Below are positions 25,816 to 33,833 of a stretch of DNA of 55,202 nt, in pieces; the first letter of the stretch is position 1; each line of letters begins with the position of its first letter. Source of the DNA: Gammaproteobacteria bacterium. GTDB taxonomy: Bacteria > Pseudomonadota > Gammaproteobacteria > Xanthomonadales > Wenzhouxiangellaceae. Below the pieces are notes generated by a model. It did no database searches. It was not told the origin of the DNA and saw nothing but the letters and a program-made list of their open reading frames with translations. The stretch covers positions 1-55,202 of the forward strand of contig PWJA01000153.1 of the NCBI GenBank assembly GCA_003560975.1, written 5' to 3'. The translations under genes and the position numbers were made by a program.

Positions 25816-27145
25816 CGAGCAGCTCCACCGGAATCAGATGCGGTCCGCCGGGCCGGCAGACGTCCTCCAGCGCCGGCGCCTCGACGTCGCCAAGGGCGGC
25901 GTTGAGCGCCCGCACCACGCCGTGCGCGCGCCACTCGGGGCGGGCGGCCAGGGCGCGAACCGCAGCTCTCGCCTCGGCGGCCTCGCCCACGCACTCGAAC
26001 GGCTTGCGGCCGTCGAGCGCCAGCAAGGCCTGGAAGCCGGCGAGCTGTCGACGATCGGCGAGCAGATCGGCGCCAAAGATCGCGGTCAGTTCGGCGGGGT
26101 CCATGAAGGGGGCCAGGGCCAGAAAGACGAAATGGCATTTCGGGCATTGTCCGCACCAGCGTGAAGTCCTCGCCCCATCGAGATGGAAATTGCGGTTGCA
26201 CGAGGAAAACACGTCGTGAAAACGTCGGAGAGCGGCAAACTCCCTGCATATGGCCAGCTCGCGATCCCGTCGCAGCAGCGAGAAGACGCGCAGATCGGCG
26301 GCGATCCAGGTCCGGACCCATTCATCGAGCATGCGCTCGAAAACGAAGGTCTTGGCAAACTGATGATTGACCGCCCGACCGCCGGAATCGGTCAAGGTTG
26401 CCTCTTCGGCTGACCGCTCATTGGCGAACACCACGTTGCCGAACCCCTGCAGCACGGCCAGCACCACCAGGGCCGCGGCGTTGATGGCGGTAACCGGCAC
26501 GTGGCCATTCCATGCGCCGGCGCGGTTGAACTCGGCCAGGGTCGCATCGAGATGGCGCTCGACGACCAGGTGCTCCCGCCCGGTTCGTCCGGCGACCCGC
26601 TCGATCAGGGGCGCCTGGCCGACCTGGACCGTGACCGCATCCAGACCGCGTCGATTCAGCCTCGACCAGGCCACCAGGGAGTCTTTTCCACCGCCCATTG
26701 CCACCAGATAGCGCGGCTGCAAGGTCTGCTCGACGGCCGCCGACGACGCCTCGGTAGCGCCGCCAAAAACGCCAAATCGCGCTGGCTCCAGGCCGTTGTT
26801 CCAGGCGAATTCGCCCAGCCCCTGCCGGTACAGCTCGTTCAGCCAGGCGGCCTGACGCCGATCCGGGCGGTTGCCGGCGAAATCGACTCGCGCGGGGCAG
26901 CCGGCTTTCCAGTAACTGATGCCGGCAACCCAGTGCAGAAAATCCAGCGCCGCCTCCAGAGCCGGTCGGCTGACCCGGGAATCCATGGTCGTCATCGGAA
27001 AACGGTATCGTTCGGTGAACGAATGCCCGTCCAGCCGATAGCGCAATCGCGCCTCGCCGTCGCTTTCGGAAAACGACCAGCCGGAAAACACGAACTCGCG
27101 GCTGGCGGCCGGGCTCCATCCGGGCGCAGGAACCGGGCGCGCCAT
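25802..27145 (-). CDS. murL: UDP-MurNAc-L-Ala-L-Glu epimerase MurL
   Basis: The 447-residue product matches the MurL family, glycopeptidyl-glutamate epimerases shown in Xanthomonas to convert terminal L-Glu to D-Glu. It shows an ATP-pyrophosphatase-like loop AMGGGKDSLVAW (GGGKDS at 151-156) and a cysteine cluster CGQCPKC (331-337). ATG 27145 is 5 nt after the AI-2E-type gene, and the 3' end overlaps murD2 by 14 nt. The set would replace glutamate racemase. Identification is from memory of the family, without a search. Confidence 0.82.
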   Translation of the reverse strand: MARPVPAPGWSPAASREFVFSGWSFSESDGEARLRYRLDGHSFTERYRFPMTTMDSRVSRPALEAALDFLHWVAGISYWKAGCPARVDFAGNRPDRRQAAWLNELYRQGLGEFAWNNGLEPARFGVFGGATEASSAAVEQTLQPRYLVAMGGGKDSLVAWSRLNRRGLDAVTVQVGQAPLIERVAGRTGREHLVVERHLDATLAEFNRAGAWNGHVPVTAINAAALVVLAVLQGFGNVVFANERSAEEATLTDSGGRAVNHQFAKTFVFERMLDEWVRTWIAADLRVFSLLRRDRELAICREFAALRRFHDVFSSCNRNFHLDGARTSRWCGQCPKCHFVFLALAPFMDPAELTAIFGADLLADRRQLAGFQALLALDGRKPFECVGEAAEARAAVRALAARPEWRAHGVVRALNAALGDVEAPALEDVCRPGGPHLIPVELLDETG

Positions 27146-27150
27146 TTCGG

Positions 27151-28305
27151 TCAGGAGTCCGCGTGCTGCGCCAGCGGATCCCCCGGCTCGGGGCGGGCGC
27201 GGGGCCAGGCGCGCAAGACGGCGTTGACCAGGGTCGCCAGCGGGATGGCGAAGAATACGCCCCAGAAGCCCCAGATTCCGCCGAATACCAGGATCGCGGT
27301 AATGATGGCGACCGGGTGCAGATCCACCACCTCCGAAAACAGGATCGGAACCAGGACGTTGCCGTCCAGCGCCTGAATGATGGCGTAGGCAATCATGACG
27401 TACCAGAACGGCGCGGTAAAGCCACCGAAGGCGATCAGCGCGACCAGCGCCACCGGAATGGTCACGACCGCGGCCCCGATGTAGGGAATGATGACCGAAA
27501 AACCGACCAGCATCGACAGCAACATCGCAAACGGCATCCCGAGCAGGCCGAACACCGCATAGGTCACGATCCAGACAATCAGAATCTCCAGAGCCTTGCC
27601 GCGAACGTAATTGGCAATCTGCACATCGACTTCCTTCCAGACCGTCGTCGCAAGCCCCCGGTCGCGCGGCATGTACTTGGCAAACCAGTTGATCAGACGA
27701 TCCTTGTCCTTGAGAAAGAAAAAGACCAGCACGGGCATGAGAACGAGAAAGATCAGCAGACTGACAATGCCCAAAACGCCGGAAAACGTGACCAGCTCGG
27801 TTCCGTACCGCCCGATTTCTGTCCCGAGATTGTCCAGGAGCTGGGAAAGCTGCTCCTGCGAGATCAGGGCCAGTTGATCAGAATCTTCTCCCATCAGGCT
27901 TTCGTCGGACAGCGCGTCCGACGGCGCGGACACGATCTGCGGATAGCGGTCCGGCAAGGTGGCCAGCCAGTCCTGCGCCATGCGAATGTAGCGCGGCAGG
28001 TCAGCAACGATGGCCGTGACCTGACGGGTCAACATCGGCAACAAGCCGAACAGCAGGAAAAACAGCGCCGCCATGAACGCCGCAAACACGCTGATGACGC
28101 TGACCAGACGCGGAAGACCGAACCGTTCGAGACGCTGAACGGCGCCTTCGAGCAGGTAGGCAATGATCAGACTGGCCACGACCGGAGTGAGCATGCGCCC
28201 GAACAGCAGCACCACGACCAGCCCCAGGATCAGAAACAGCGCCAGGATGACCACTTGCGGGTCGGAAAAATTGCGCTGGAACCACTCGTTCAGTCGACTA
28301 AACAT
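27151..28305 (-). CDS. AI-2E family transporter (PerM/YdiK type)
   Basis: The 384-residue inner-membrane protein has about eight hydrophobic segments and the family's region FGRMLTPVVASLIIAYLLEGAVQRL near the N-terminus, then LSMLVGFSVIIPYIGAAVVTIPVALVALIAFG. Members are proposed exporters or ion antiporters; the substrate is not known here. It is the first gene of a run with murL and murD2 (5 nt and a 14-nt overlap). A TATACT box ends 7 nt before its ATG. Confidence 0.88.
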   Translation of the reverse strand: MFSRLNEWFQRNFSDPQVVILALFLILGLVVVLLFGRMLTPVVASLIIAYLLEGAVQRLERFGLPRLVSVISVFAAFMAALFFLLFGLLPMLTRQVTAIVADLPRYIRMAQDWLATLPDRYPQIVSAPSDALSDESLMGEDSDQLALISQEQLSQLLDNLGTEIGRYGTELVTFSGVLGIVSLLIFLVLMPVLVFFFLKDKDRLINWFAKYMPRDRGLATTVWKEVDVQIANYVRGKALEILIVWIVTYAVFGLLGMPFAMLLSMLVGFSVIIPYIGAAVVTIPVALVALIAFGGFTAPFWYVMIAYAIIQALDGNVLVPILFSEVVDLHPVAIITAILVFGGIWGFWGVFFAIPLATLVNAVLRAWPRARPEPGDPLAQHADS

Positions 28306-28312
28306 GCCGGCC

Positions 28313-28318
28313 AGTATA
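28313..28318 (-). promoter_or_regulatory. -10 box next to the AI-2E transporter start
   Basis: TATACT on the reverse strand ends 7 nt before ATG 28305. If used, the transcript would start at the start codon. No good -35 is visible, so confidence is low. Confidence 0.35.
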
Positions 28319-28341
28319 AGTCCAGTTCGCCTTCGACCCCA

Positions 28342-28377
28342 GCCCGGTAGACCCCTCCCCGTGGAAGGCTACCGGGC
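28342..28377. terminator. Hairpin after the outer-membrane barrel gene
   Basis: GCCCGGTAG, 18 nt, CTACCGGGC: a perfect 9-bp stem, with further partial pairing of CTCC/GGAAG inside. It lies in the 142-nt gap between the end of the barrel gene and the start of the AI-2E transporter. No T-run follows. Confidence 0.4.
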
Positions 28378-28447
28378 ACATCGACAGCAGGAGTGTTGTA
28401 GAGCGGGGATCGTTGGTCAAGGAGCCATCGGGCTCGTCCGCGTTGCC

Positions 28448-29617
28448 CTAGAAATCGACCCTCCAGGTCGCCTGAAGTTCAAGGCTCTGATCCAGACGGT
28501 CGGAAACGACCCCGAGAACGTTGCCGCCGAAGGCATATTCGGGCGGCGCGTAGGCGGCATTGAGCTGGAGTCGCGAGCGTTCGCCGAAGCCCTTGTTGAC
28601 GCCCATCATGAACGCATTCTGGGCCAGTTCTGAGGCCAGCGCAGAGGCCAGGGACGGAGCCGAAGGCCGGGGTTGTGAGCGCGTGCGGTAATCCATGAAC
28701 AGCTCGACTTCTTCATGCTGCCAGGACCAGCCCAGGCTGTAGACCAGCAAATCGTCCCAGTCGAACTGGGGGCTGGTGCTGTCGCCGAGCAGCGCATTGA
28801 AGCGAGCCGGTAGCGAGCGGGACGGAAACGCGCCGACCTCGCTGTAGAAAATCTGCGAAACGCCGAAGTTGATCGAGGTCCTCGCGCTGGTCTGAAACTC
28901 CATGCCGACCTGCACACGGGACGGAATATCCAGCTCGGCGCGGCTGCCGTGGACGCCGCGCACGCTGGCGAATTCGTTCATCTCGATGCGCGACTGGAAC
29001 GCAGCCTCCACGGACAGCCGTTCCATCCACTCGCCGCTGAGGGCAAAGCGGATACCGGCTCCATGCCTGACTTCATCGTAGCCGCGGTAGCCGCGACCCA
29101 GGCCCGTCGTACCGACCGGCTCGTTCCGCTCGTCGAGATTCATCCCGGCCGCCACGAAACGCTGCGTGGCAAGGACGGCCGAAACCGTCAGCAAGCCGCG
29201 ATCCGCCATGGAGGCGCTGACTCCGGGCATCAGCATCGATCGCTCCAGCCCGTGCCCGTTGGCCAGACCCGGGGATGCTCCGGCCAGATTGAGGGCAACG
29301 TTGCGCCGCATCAGGCTCAGGCCGGGCAGCAGCCGTTCCGGCTGCAGCAGACCGACGGCAAAATCAGGCAGCAGCACCCGTTGATCGAGCATCAGCCAGC
29401 TGATGCGCGGGGAGGCGGGACCGGCCAGCTTGTCCAGATCCGGCGTCAGCTCATGAATCAGATACTCTTCCCACGGCCCCAATTCGAACGCAACCAGGAA
29501 CCACGCCAGGTTGCTGTGCGACGGCGAAATGCTCGGCATGGAGCGGGCGGATACCGACGAGATCGAGCCCGTCAGCAGACCAGCCAGCACACACAACAGG
29601 ATCGCTCTGGATTTCAC
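28448..29617 (-). CDS. Probable outer-membrane beta-barrel protein (FadL/OmpP1-like)
   Basis: The 389-residue product has a signal peptide (MKSRAILLCVLAGLLTGSISSVSARS). Many alternating amphipathic strands follow, such as RLSVEAAFQSRIEMNEF, RVQVGMEFQTSARTSINFGVSQIFY and EEVELFMDYRTRSQP. It ends in a C-terminal phenylalanine (ELQATWRVDF), the usual outer-membrane signature. The strand pattern resembles hydrophobic-compound transporters of the FadL group, but I cannot confirm this. The start is GTG at 29617 with only a distant GGAG. It stands alone. Confidence 0.65.
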   Translation of the reverse strand: MKSRAILLCVLAGLLTGSISSVSARSMPSISPSHSNLAWFLVAFELGPWEEYLIHELTPDLDKLAGPASPRISWLMLDQRVLLPDFAVGLLQPERLLPGLSLMRRNVALNLAGASPGLANGHGLERSMLMPGVSASMADRGLLTVSAVLATQRFVAAGMNLDERNEPVGTTGLGRGYRGYDEVRHGAGIRFALSGEWMERLSVEAAFQSRIEMNEFASVRGVHGSRAELDIPSRVQVGMEFQTSARTSINFGVSQIFYSEVGAFPSRSLPARFNALLGDSTSPQFDWDDLLVYSLGWSWQHEEVELFMDYRTRSQPRPSAPSLASALASELAQNAFMMGVNKGFGERSRLQLNAAYAPPEYAFGGNVLGVVSDRLDQSLELQATWRVDF

Positions 29618-29835
29618 TCGTCTACGACGCTCCGGGATTCCCGGGTAGTGTACTCACTCCCTTGGCAAAAATACAACGCCCGGATGACGCTTTCGATCCG
29701 CTTCAGGAGCCAAATACCGCAAAAACAGGCAGGTCCGGACGAAAAGGCCTGGCTCGGAAATGTTGCGGCATCACCACAAATCACCTCGGCGCCGGGATCC
29801 CGGACCCGCAGCCGAACCCCGACCTCGGGAGCGAG

Positions 29836-29859
29836 GATCAGCGAACGCGTTCGCTGATC
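29836..29859. repeat. 24-bp perfect palindrome over the isocitrate dehydrogenase stop codon
   Basis: GATCAGCGAACGCGTTCGCTGATC is its own reverse complement and covers the last codons (SERVR-stop) of the gene. A second small inverted repeat, CCTCG-GGAG-CGAGG (29823-29836), abuts it. Together they could form the transcript's 3' end. Confidence 0.6.
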
Positions 29860-30845
29860 GCGTCGGCGAACGCCGCGGTCGTCCCTTTTCCACCCAGATC
29901 CGGCGTGGTCCGATCTGCGCCGGCGATTGCATCGCCGATCGCCTGCCGCAGGCGCCGGGCCTTGTCGTGCATTTCCATATACTCCAGCATCTGGGCCGCG
30001 GCCAACAAGAGCGCACAGGGGTTGGCGATGCCGCGCCCGGCGATGTCGGGCGCCGACCCGTGAACGGCTTCGAACATCGCCGCCTTCTCGCCGATATTGG
30101 CTCCCGGCGCCAGCCCGAGGCCCCCGACCAGGCCCGCGCACAGGTCGGAGATGATGTCGCCGAACAGGTTGGTGGTCACGATGACATCGAACCGTTCCGG
30201 TCGCATGACCAGCTGCATGCAGGCGTTATCCACGATCATGTCATCGCAGTCCACGTCGACGTATTCGGAGGCCACGTCCCGGGCCACGCTCAAAAACATG
30301 CCGGTCACGTCCTTGAGGATGTTGGCCTTGTGCACCACGGTGACGCGCTTGCGGCCGTTGCGGCGGGCCAGTTCGAAGGCGAAGCGAACAATCCGCTCGC
30401 AGCCGGTCCGGGTCGCGATCATTTTCGATTCGGCCCGGCTGCCGTCGGGCGTCGTGAACGCACCTTCGCCCAGATACGCGCCTTCGGTGTTTTCGCGCAC
30501 CGTGATCAGATCGACGTTCTCGTAGCGCGACAGCGACCCCTTGAAACTGATTGCCGGGCGCACGTTGGCATACAGGTCGAAGTGACTGCGCAGGGCTACG
30601 TTGAGTGATTTGAAGCCGCCGCCGACCGGCGTGGTGAGGGGCGCCTTCAGGGCGATCCCGTTGTTTTCAATGGACGCCAGGGTCGCGGCCGGCAGAAGAT
30701 CGCCGGTTTCATCCTGGGCGGCCAGACCGGCCAGCTGAAAGTCGTAGACCAGCCCGGCGTCGAGGGCATCGAGCACCTGCAACGAGGCGTCCATGATTTC
30801 CGGGCCGATTCCATCGCCCCGAATGACGGTGATTTGCTGCTTCAC
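29838..30845 (-). CDS. Isocitrate dehydrogenase, NAD-dependent type
   Basis: The 335-residue beta-decarboxylating dehydrogenase oxidises isocitrate to 2-oxoglutarate in the TCA cycle. SRYENVDLITVRENTEG is the isocitrate form (isopropylmalate enzymes have a different motif), and NLFGDIISDL binds metal. The cofactor loop reads HGSAPDIAGRGIANP; the Asp-Ile after AP fits NAD, where NADP enzymes have Lys-Tyr. The GTG start has GGAGGAAG upstream. A TATACT sequence (30888-30893) may be its -10. Confidence 0.92.
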   Translation of the reverse strand: MKQQITVIRGDGIGPEIMDASLQVLDALDAGLVYDFQLAGLAAQDETGDLLPAATLASIENNGIALKAPLTTPVGGGFKSLNVALRSHFDLYANVRPAISFKGSLSRYENVDLITVRENTEGAYLGEGAFTTPDGSRAESKMIATRTGCERIVRFAFELARRNGRKRVTVVHKANILKDVTGMFLSVARDVASEYVDVDCDDMIVDNACMQLVMRPERFDVIVTTNLFGDIISDLCAGLVGGLGLAPGANIGEKAAMFEAVHGSAPDIAGRGIANPCALLLAAAQMLEYMEMHDKARRLRQAIGDAIAGADRTTPDLGGKGTTAAFADAISERVR

Positions 30846-30923
30846 GGGATCTTCCTCCGGCTCCGGGCCGTCTCGAACCAGCGACGAAGTATACCGGGGT
30901 CGGCGAACGCGCCGGCCCGGGCT

Positions 30924-31190
30924 TCAGGCCTCGCCGACCAGCAACGCGTCGAGCGTGCCTTTGCGGTCCATGGTACTGAGCTCGTCGTAGCCGCCGACGT
31001 GATGATCCCCGATGAAAATCTGGGGCACGGTATGGCGGCCGCTGCGCTGCATCATTTCGGCCCGTTTCTCGCTTTGGCGATCCACCGACACTTCCGTCCA
31101 GCGCACCCCCTTGGACTGCAGCAGGCTGCGGGCGGCAACGCAGTACGGACAAGCGGCGGTCGCGTACATGACAACGGAAGGATGGCTCAT
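30924..31190 (-). CDS. grxC: Glutaredoxin 3
   Basis: An 88-residue class I glutaredoxin with redox motif CPYC (residues 14-17), the glutathione-binding HTVPQIFIGDHHVGGYDEL and normal length. It reduces disulfides and deglutathionylates proteins with glutathione. ATG 31190 has AGGAG 7 nt upstream. It lies 48 nt after tusE and probably belongs to the same tusD-tusC-tusE-grxC transcript. Confidence 0.95.
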   Translation of the reverse strand: MSHPSVVMYATAACPYCVAARSLLQSKGVRWTEVSVDRQSEKRAEMMQRSGRHTVPQIFIGDHHVGGYDELSTMDRKGTLDALLVGEA

Positions 31191-31238
31191 GAATTCACTC
31201 CTGATCTTCGATTCGATGCATTGGGTCGAGGCACCCTT

Positions 31239-31583
31239 TCACAGGCACCAATCCGGTTTCGGCAGGCCCCCGTACTTGCAGGCCAGGCGAACCGGGCCGT
31301 CGGGAAACAAGCGGTACAGCCAGCGGCTACCGCCGTTTTCCGGATCAAGTTGCTTCGAAGCAGCCACCAGAGTGCGCATCAGCGGGGGATTACCGTAGCG
31401 CTCATGATACTCGCGTACGAATTCAATCAGCCACCAGTGGCCCTTTTCCAGCTCGATGCCGTCCGCCAGGGCCAACTGACGAGCGATGTCCGGGCTCCAG
31501 CACCTGCCGTCGGCCAGATGGCCGTCGCCATCGAGCTCGACCCGGACTCCCCGCGGCGGCCGTTTGGGAGCGTTTTCGGTCAT
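31239..31583 (-). CDS. tusE: TusE/DsrC-family sulfur relay protein
   Basis: The 114-residue product ends in ACKYGGLPKPDWCL, with the penultimate Cys and the upstream Cys of the DsrC/TusE swinging arm. WWLIEFVREYHERYGNPPLMR is also typical. In E. coli TusE takes sulfur from TusBCD and passes it to MnmA for 2-thiouridine in tRNA. ATG 31583 overlaps the stop of the TusC-like gene as ATGA, so the two are translated together. The track start at 31640 is too early. Confidence 0.9.
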   Translation of the reverse strand: MTENAPKRPPRGVRVELDGDGHLADGRCWSPDIARQLALADGIELEKGHWWLIEFVREYHERYGNPPLMRTLVAASKQLDPENGGSRWLYRLFPDGPVRLACKYGGLPKPDWCL

Positions 31584-31900
31584 GCTCGTATCCAGGTGTG
31601 GTGGGCAAATCGCCGCGGCCACTGCGCTTCGAAAAGACAAACCACGCCAGCCGGCAGTCCGGGGATTGGATCGAACCCCGTCGTAACGACGACGAACAGA
31701 TGCGCCAGCCCCTGTTCGGCAAGCTGCCGCCAGGCGGCACCACCCGGCCCGGCCAGCAATTCTGCCGCGCTGTTTTCGAACACCACCTCGACCGGCAAAT
31801 CCAGACCGGCCGCGGCGAGGATCAGCTCCAGCACCTCGCGCGCCTCGCGCGGCGGCGGGGGCGCCGGAATCAAGACAAGATAGCGGCGCCGCTCAGGCAC
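31580..31900 (-). CDS. TusC-like DsrE-family protein
   Basis: The 106-residue product has a DsrE-type fold pattern: a first strand YLVLIPAPPPP, then EVLELILAAAGLDLPVEVVFENSAAELL, corresponding to the ALLATSA...VFFIADGV part of TusC. It lacks an obvious catalytic cysteine, as TusC normally does not need one. It is placed between a TusD-like gene (8-nt overlap) and tusE (4-nt overlap). The start is GTG. Identity rests more on position than on sequence. Confidence 0.55.
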   Translation of the reverse strand: MPERRRYLVLIPAPPPPREAREVLELILAAAGLDLPVEVVFENSAAELLAGPGGAAWRQLAEQGLAHLFVVVTTGFDPIPGLPAGVVCLFEAQWPRRFAHHTWIRA

Positions 31901-32228
31901 GGTCCAGCGCCCCGAAGCTCGCGACCTGCTCGGCTCCGTCGACCGCGTCCCAGAACTGGACCAGACTGCCCGGCTGCCAGGCGGGAGGCGGCGGTTCCGG
32001 GTAGCGCCGCCGCCAGGCCGCCGAGCAGACCATCAGGTCCAGACCGCTCGCACGCCATCGCTGGGCCGTGGAAGCAGAAGTCGCCCGCGCCCATTCCACC
32101 CCGCCACTGTGGAAAAACAGCAGGCTGGCGCACCCGCTTTCGCTCCACCGCATCACCTGCTCGCGCACCTCGTGGGCAACGGCGGCATCCGGCGGGCACC
32201 GGATGAGCATGACCTGTCGGTACGTCAC
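31893..32228 (-). CDS. TusD-like sulfurtransferase
   Basis: A 111-residue DsrE-family protein. ASLLFFHSGGVEWA matches the VFFYxxGV segment of TusD, and LDLMVCSAAWRRR matches the active-site cysteine segment (CVAAALRRG in E. coli). TusD accepts persulfide sulfur from TusA. The GTG start at 32228 has AGAGGA 7 nt upstream; ATG 32210 is an alternative. It begins the tus cluster, divergent from bepA. It is somewhat shorter than E. coli TusD (about 128 residues). Confidence 0.65.
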   Translation of the reverse strand: MTYRQVMLIRCPPDAAVAHEVREQVMRWSESGCASLLFFHSGGVEWARATSASTAQRWRASGLDLMVCSAAWRRRYPEPPPPAWQPGSLVQFWDAVDGAEQVASFGALDRA

Positions 32229-32286
32229 CGGCTATCCTCTGTCCGGAGATGAAACAATCGGCGGCAGATCCGGTCTTACAAGCGCC

Positions 32287-33753
32287 ATGACGTCATTCCT
32301 TCGATCCCTATTCCTGGCTGCCGGCGTTGCCGGGCTCGCCGTTAGTGTATCGGCCCAGCAGGAGGTGCGTCTGCCCGACATGGGCAGCACGACCACGCGC
32401 GTCCTCTCGCCCGAGCAAGAACAGACCTTTGCCCGGGATTTCGAACGCTTCCTGCGGGCCAACAACCTGCTGATCGAGGACCCCCTGATTCGGGGATACA
32501 TCAAGGACCTTTCTTTCCGGCTGGTGTCGTTTTCGACCCGCAGCGAGGCGCCGTTCAGCTTTTTCGTCATCCGCGAACCCAGCATCAACGCCTTCGCCGC
32601 GCCTGCCGGCGTCATCGGGCTGCATTCCGGGCTGATTCTGGCGGCCGAAACCGAGGCCGAAGTCGCCGGTGTCGTGGCCCATGAAATCGCTCACGTTACC
32701 CAGGACCATCTGGCCCGGGCGATGGAAGCCCAACAGGCCACCTCGCTTCCGACCATGCTGGCGACGCTTGCCCTGGCCGTTGCCGCGGGAGCCGCAGGCA
32801 GCCCGGATGCAAGCCAGGCGGTTCTCATGAGCGGCATGGGCCTGGCCCAGCAGTTCGCCATCAACCATACCCGCCAGAGCGAGGCCGAGGCCGACCGCGT
32901 CGGCATCAGCCTGATGGCCGCGGCCGGTTATGACCCGCACGGGATGGCTGCATTCTTCGAACGTCTCAACACCGCCAGCCGGGCGATGGGCCAGGGTCCG
33001 CCGGAATACCTTCGCACCCACCCGCTGACCGTGAATCGGATCGCCGAGGCGCGCAGTCGCGCCGACAGCCTGCGCGTTCGCCAGCCCCGCGAAAACGAAT
33101 TGTTTCACTTCGTCCAGGCCCGCCTGCGCGTCATCATGAGCAACCGGCCCGACCAGGCCATCGAATGGTTCCGACTGCGCCTGGTCCGGGAGGACCGCCC
33201 GGCCGATGCCATGCGCTACGGGCTGGTTCTGGCCTTGACCCGGACGCGGGATTTCGATCAGGCCCGGGCGGTGCTGGAGGAGCTGCTCGATGAACAGCCC
33301 AATCGCCAGATGTATCGACTGCTGCACGCCGAGTTGCTGCTGGCTGAGGGCCGCAGCGACGACGCCATCGACATTCTCGCCGACCTCTACCGGTCGTTCC
33401 CGGGCAGTGCACCGGTCACCACGCAGTACGCCGAAGCGCTGATGCACGGCAACGACGACGAACTGGCTGCCCGAGCCGCCACCGTGATCCGGGCTCATTT
33501 GCGTGACCATCCGACCGACCTGCGCATGACCGAGCTGCTCGCCCAGGCCTCCGACCGGTCGGGCGACCGCGTGCGTGCTTCCGAAGCCCTGGCAGAAAGC
33601 TATTACCTGCGCGGCGGCATTCCCGAGGCGATCGAGCAGCTGGAAAAAGTGCTGCAGCGAACCGATCTGGATTACTACCAGCGCGCCCGGATCAGCGCTC
33701 GACTGAACGAGTTGCGCAGCCTGCATTTCCGCCAGATCAACGCCAGACGCTGA
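32287..33753 (+). CDS. bepA: Periplasmic M48 metalloprotease / chaperone BepA
   Basis: BepA helps assemble or degrade LptD and other outer-membrane proteins. The 488-residue product has a signal peptide (SLFLAAGVAGLAVSVSAQQ), the zinc motif HEIAH (132-136) with the third ligand in SEAEADRVG, and a C-terminal TPR-rich half (VLEELLDEQPNRQMYRLLHAELLLAEG). ATG 32287 gives a proper signal peptide; the track start is too far upstream. A strong hairpin directly follows the stop codon. Confidence 0.93.
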   Translation: MTSFLRSLFLAAGVAGLAVSVSAQQEVRLPDMGSTTTRVLSPEQEQTFARDFERFLRANNLLIEDPLIRGYIKDLSFRLVSFSTRSEAPFSFFVIREPSINAFAAPAGVIGLHSGLILAAETEAEVAGVVAHEIAHVTQDHLARAMEAQQATSLPTMLATLALAVAAGAAGSPDASQAVLMSGMGLAQQFAINHTRQSEAEADRVGISLMAAAGYDPHGMAAFFERLNTASRAMGQGPPEYLRTHPLTVNRIAEARSRADSLRVRQPRENELFHFVQARLRVIMSNRPDQAIEWFRLRLVREDRPADAMRYGLVLALTRTRDFDQARAVLEELLDEQPNRQMYRLLHAELLLAEGRSDDAIDILADLYRSFPGSAPVTTQYAEALMHGNDDELAARAATVIRAHLRDHPTDLRMTELLAQASDRSGDRVRASEALAESYYLRGGIPEAIEQLEKVLQRTDLDYYQRARISARLNELRSLHFRQINARR

Positions 33754-33780
33754 CCTGCCGCCGCCCCTCGCGGCGGCAGG
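33754..33780 (+). terminator. Hairpin immediately after bepA
   Basis: CCTGCCGCCG, 7 nt, CGGCGGCAGG forms a perfect 10-bp GC stem beginning one base after the bepA stop codon. The T-run is poor (CTTGGTGT), so it may slow polymerase or protect the mRNA end. Confidence 0.55.
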
Positions 33781-33833
33781 CTTGGTGTAAAGTGATTGCT
33801 GCACCCTATCCAATGCGGCGAGCCCAACCGACC

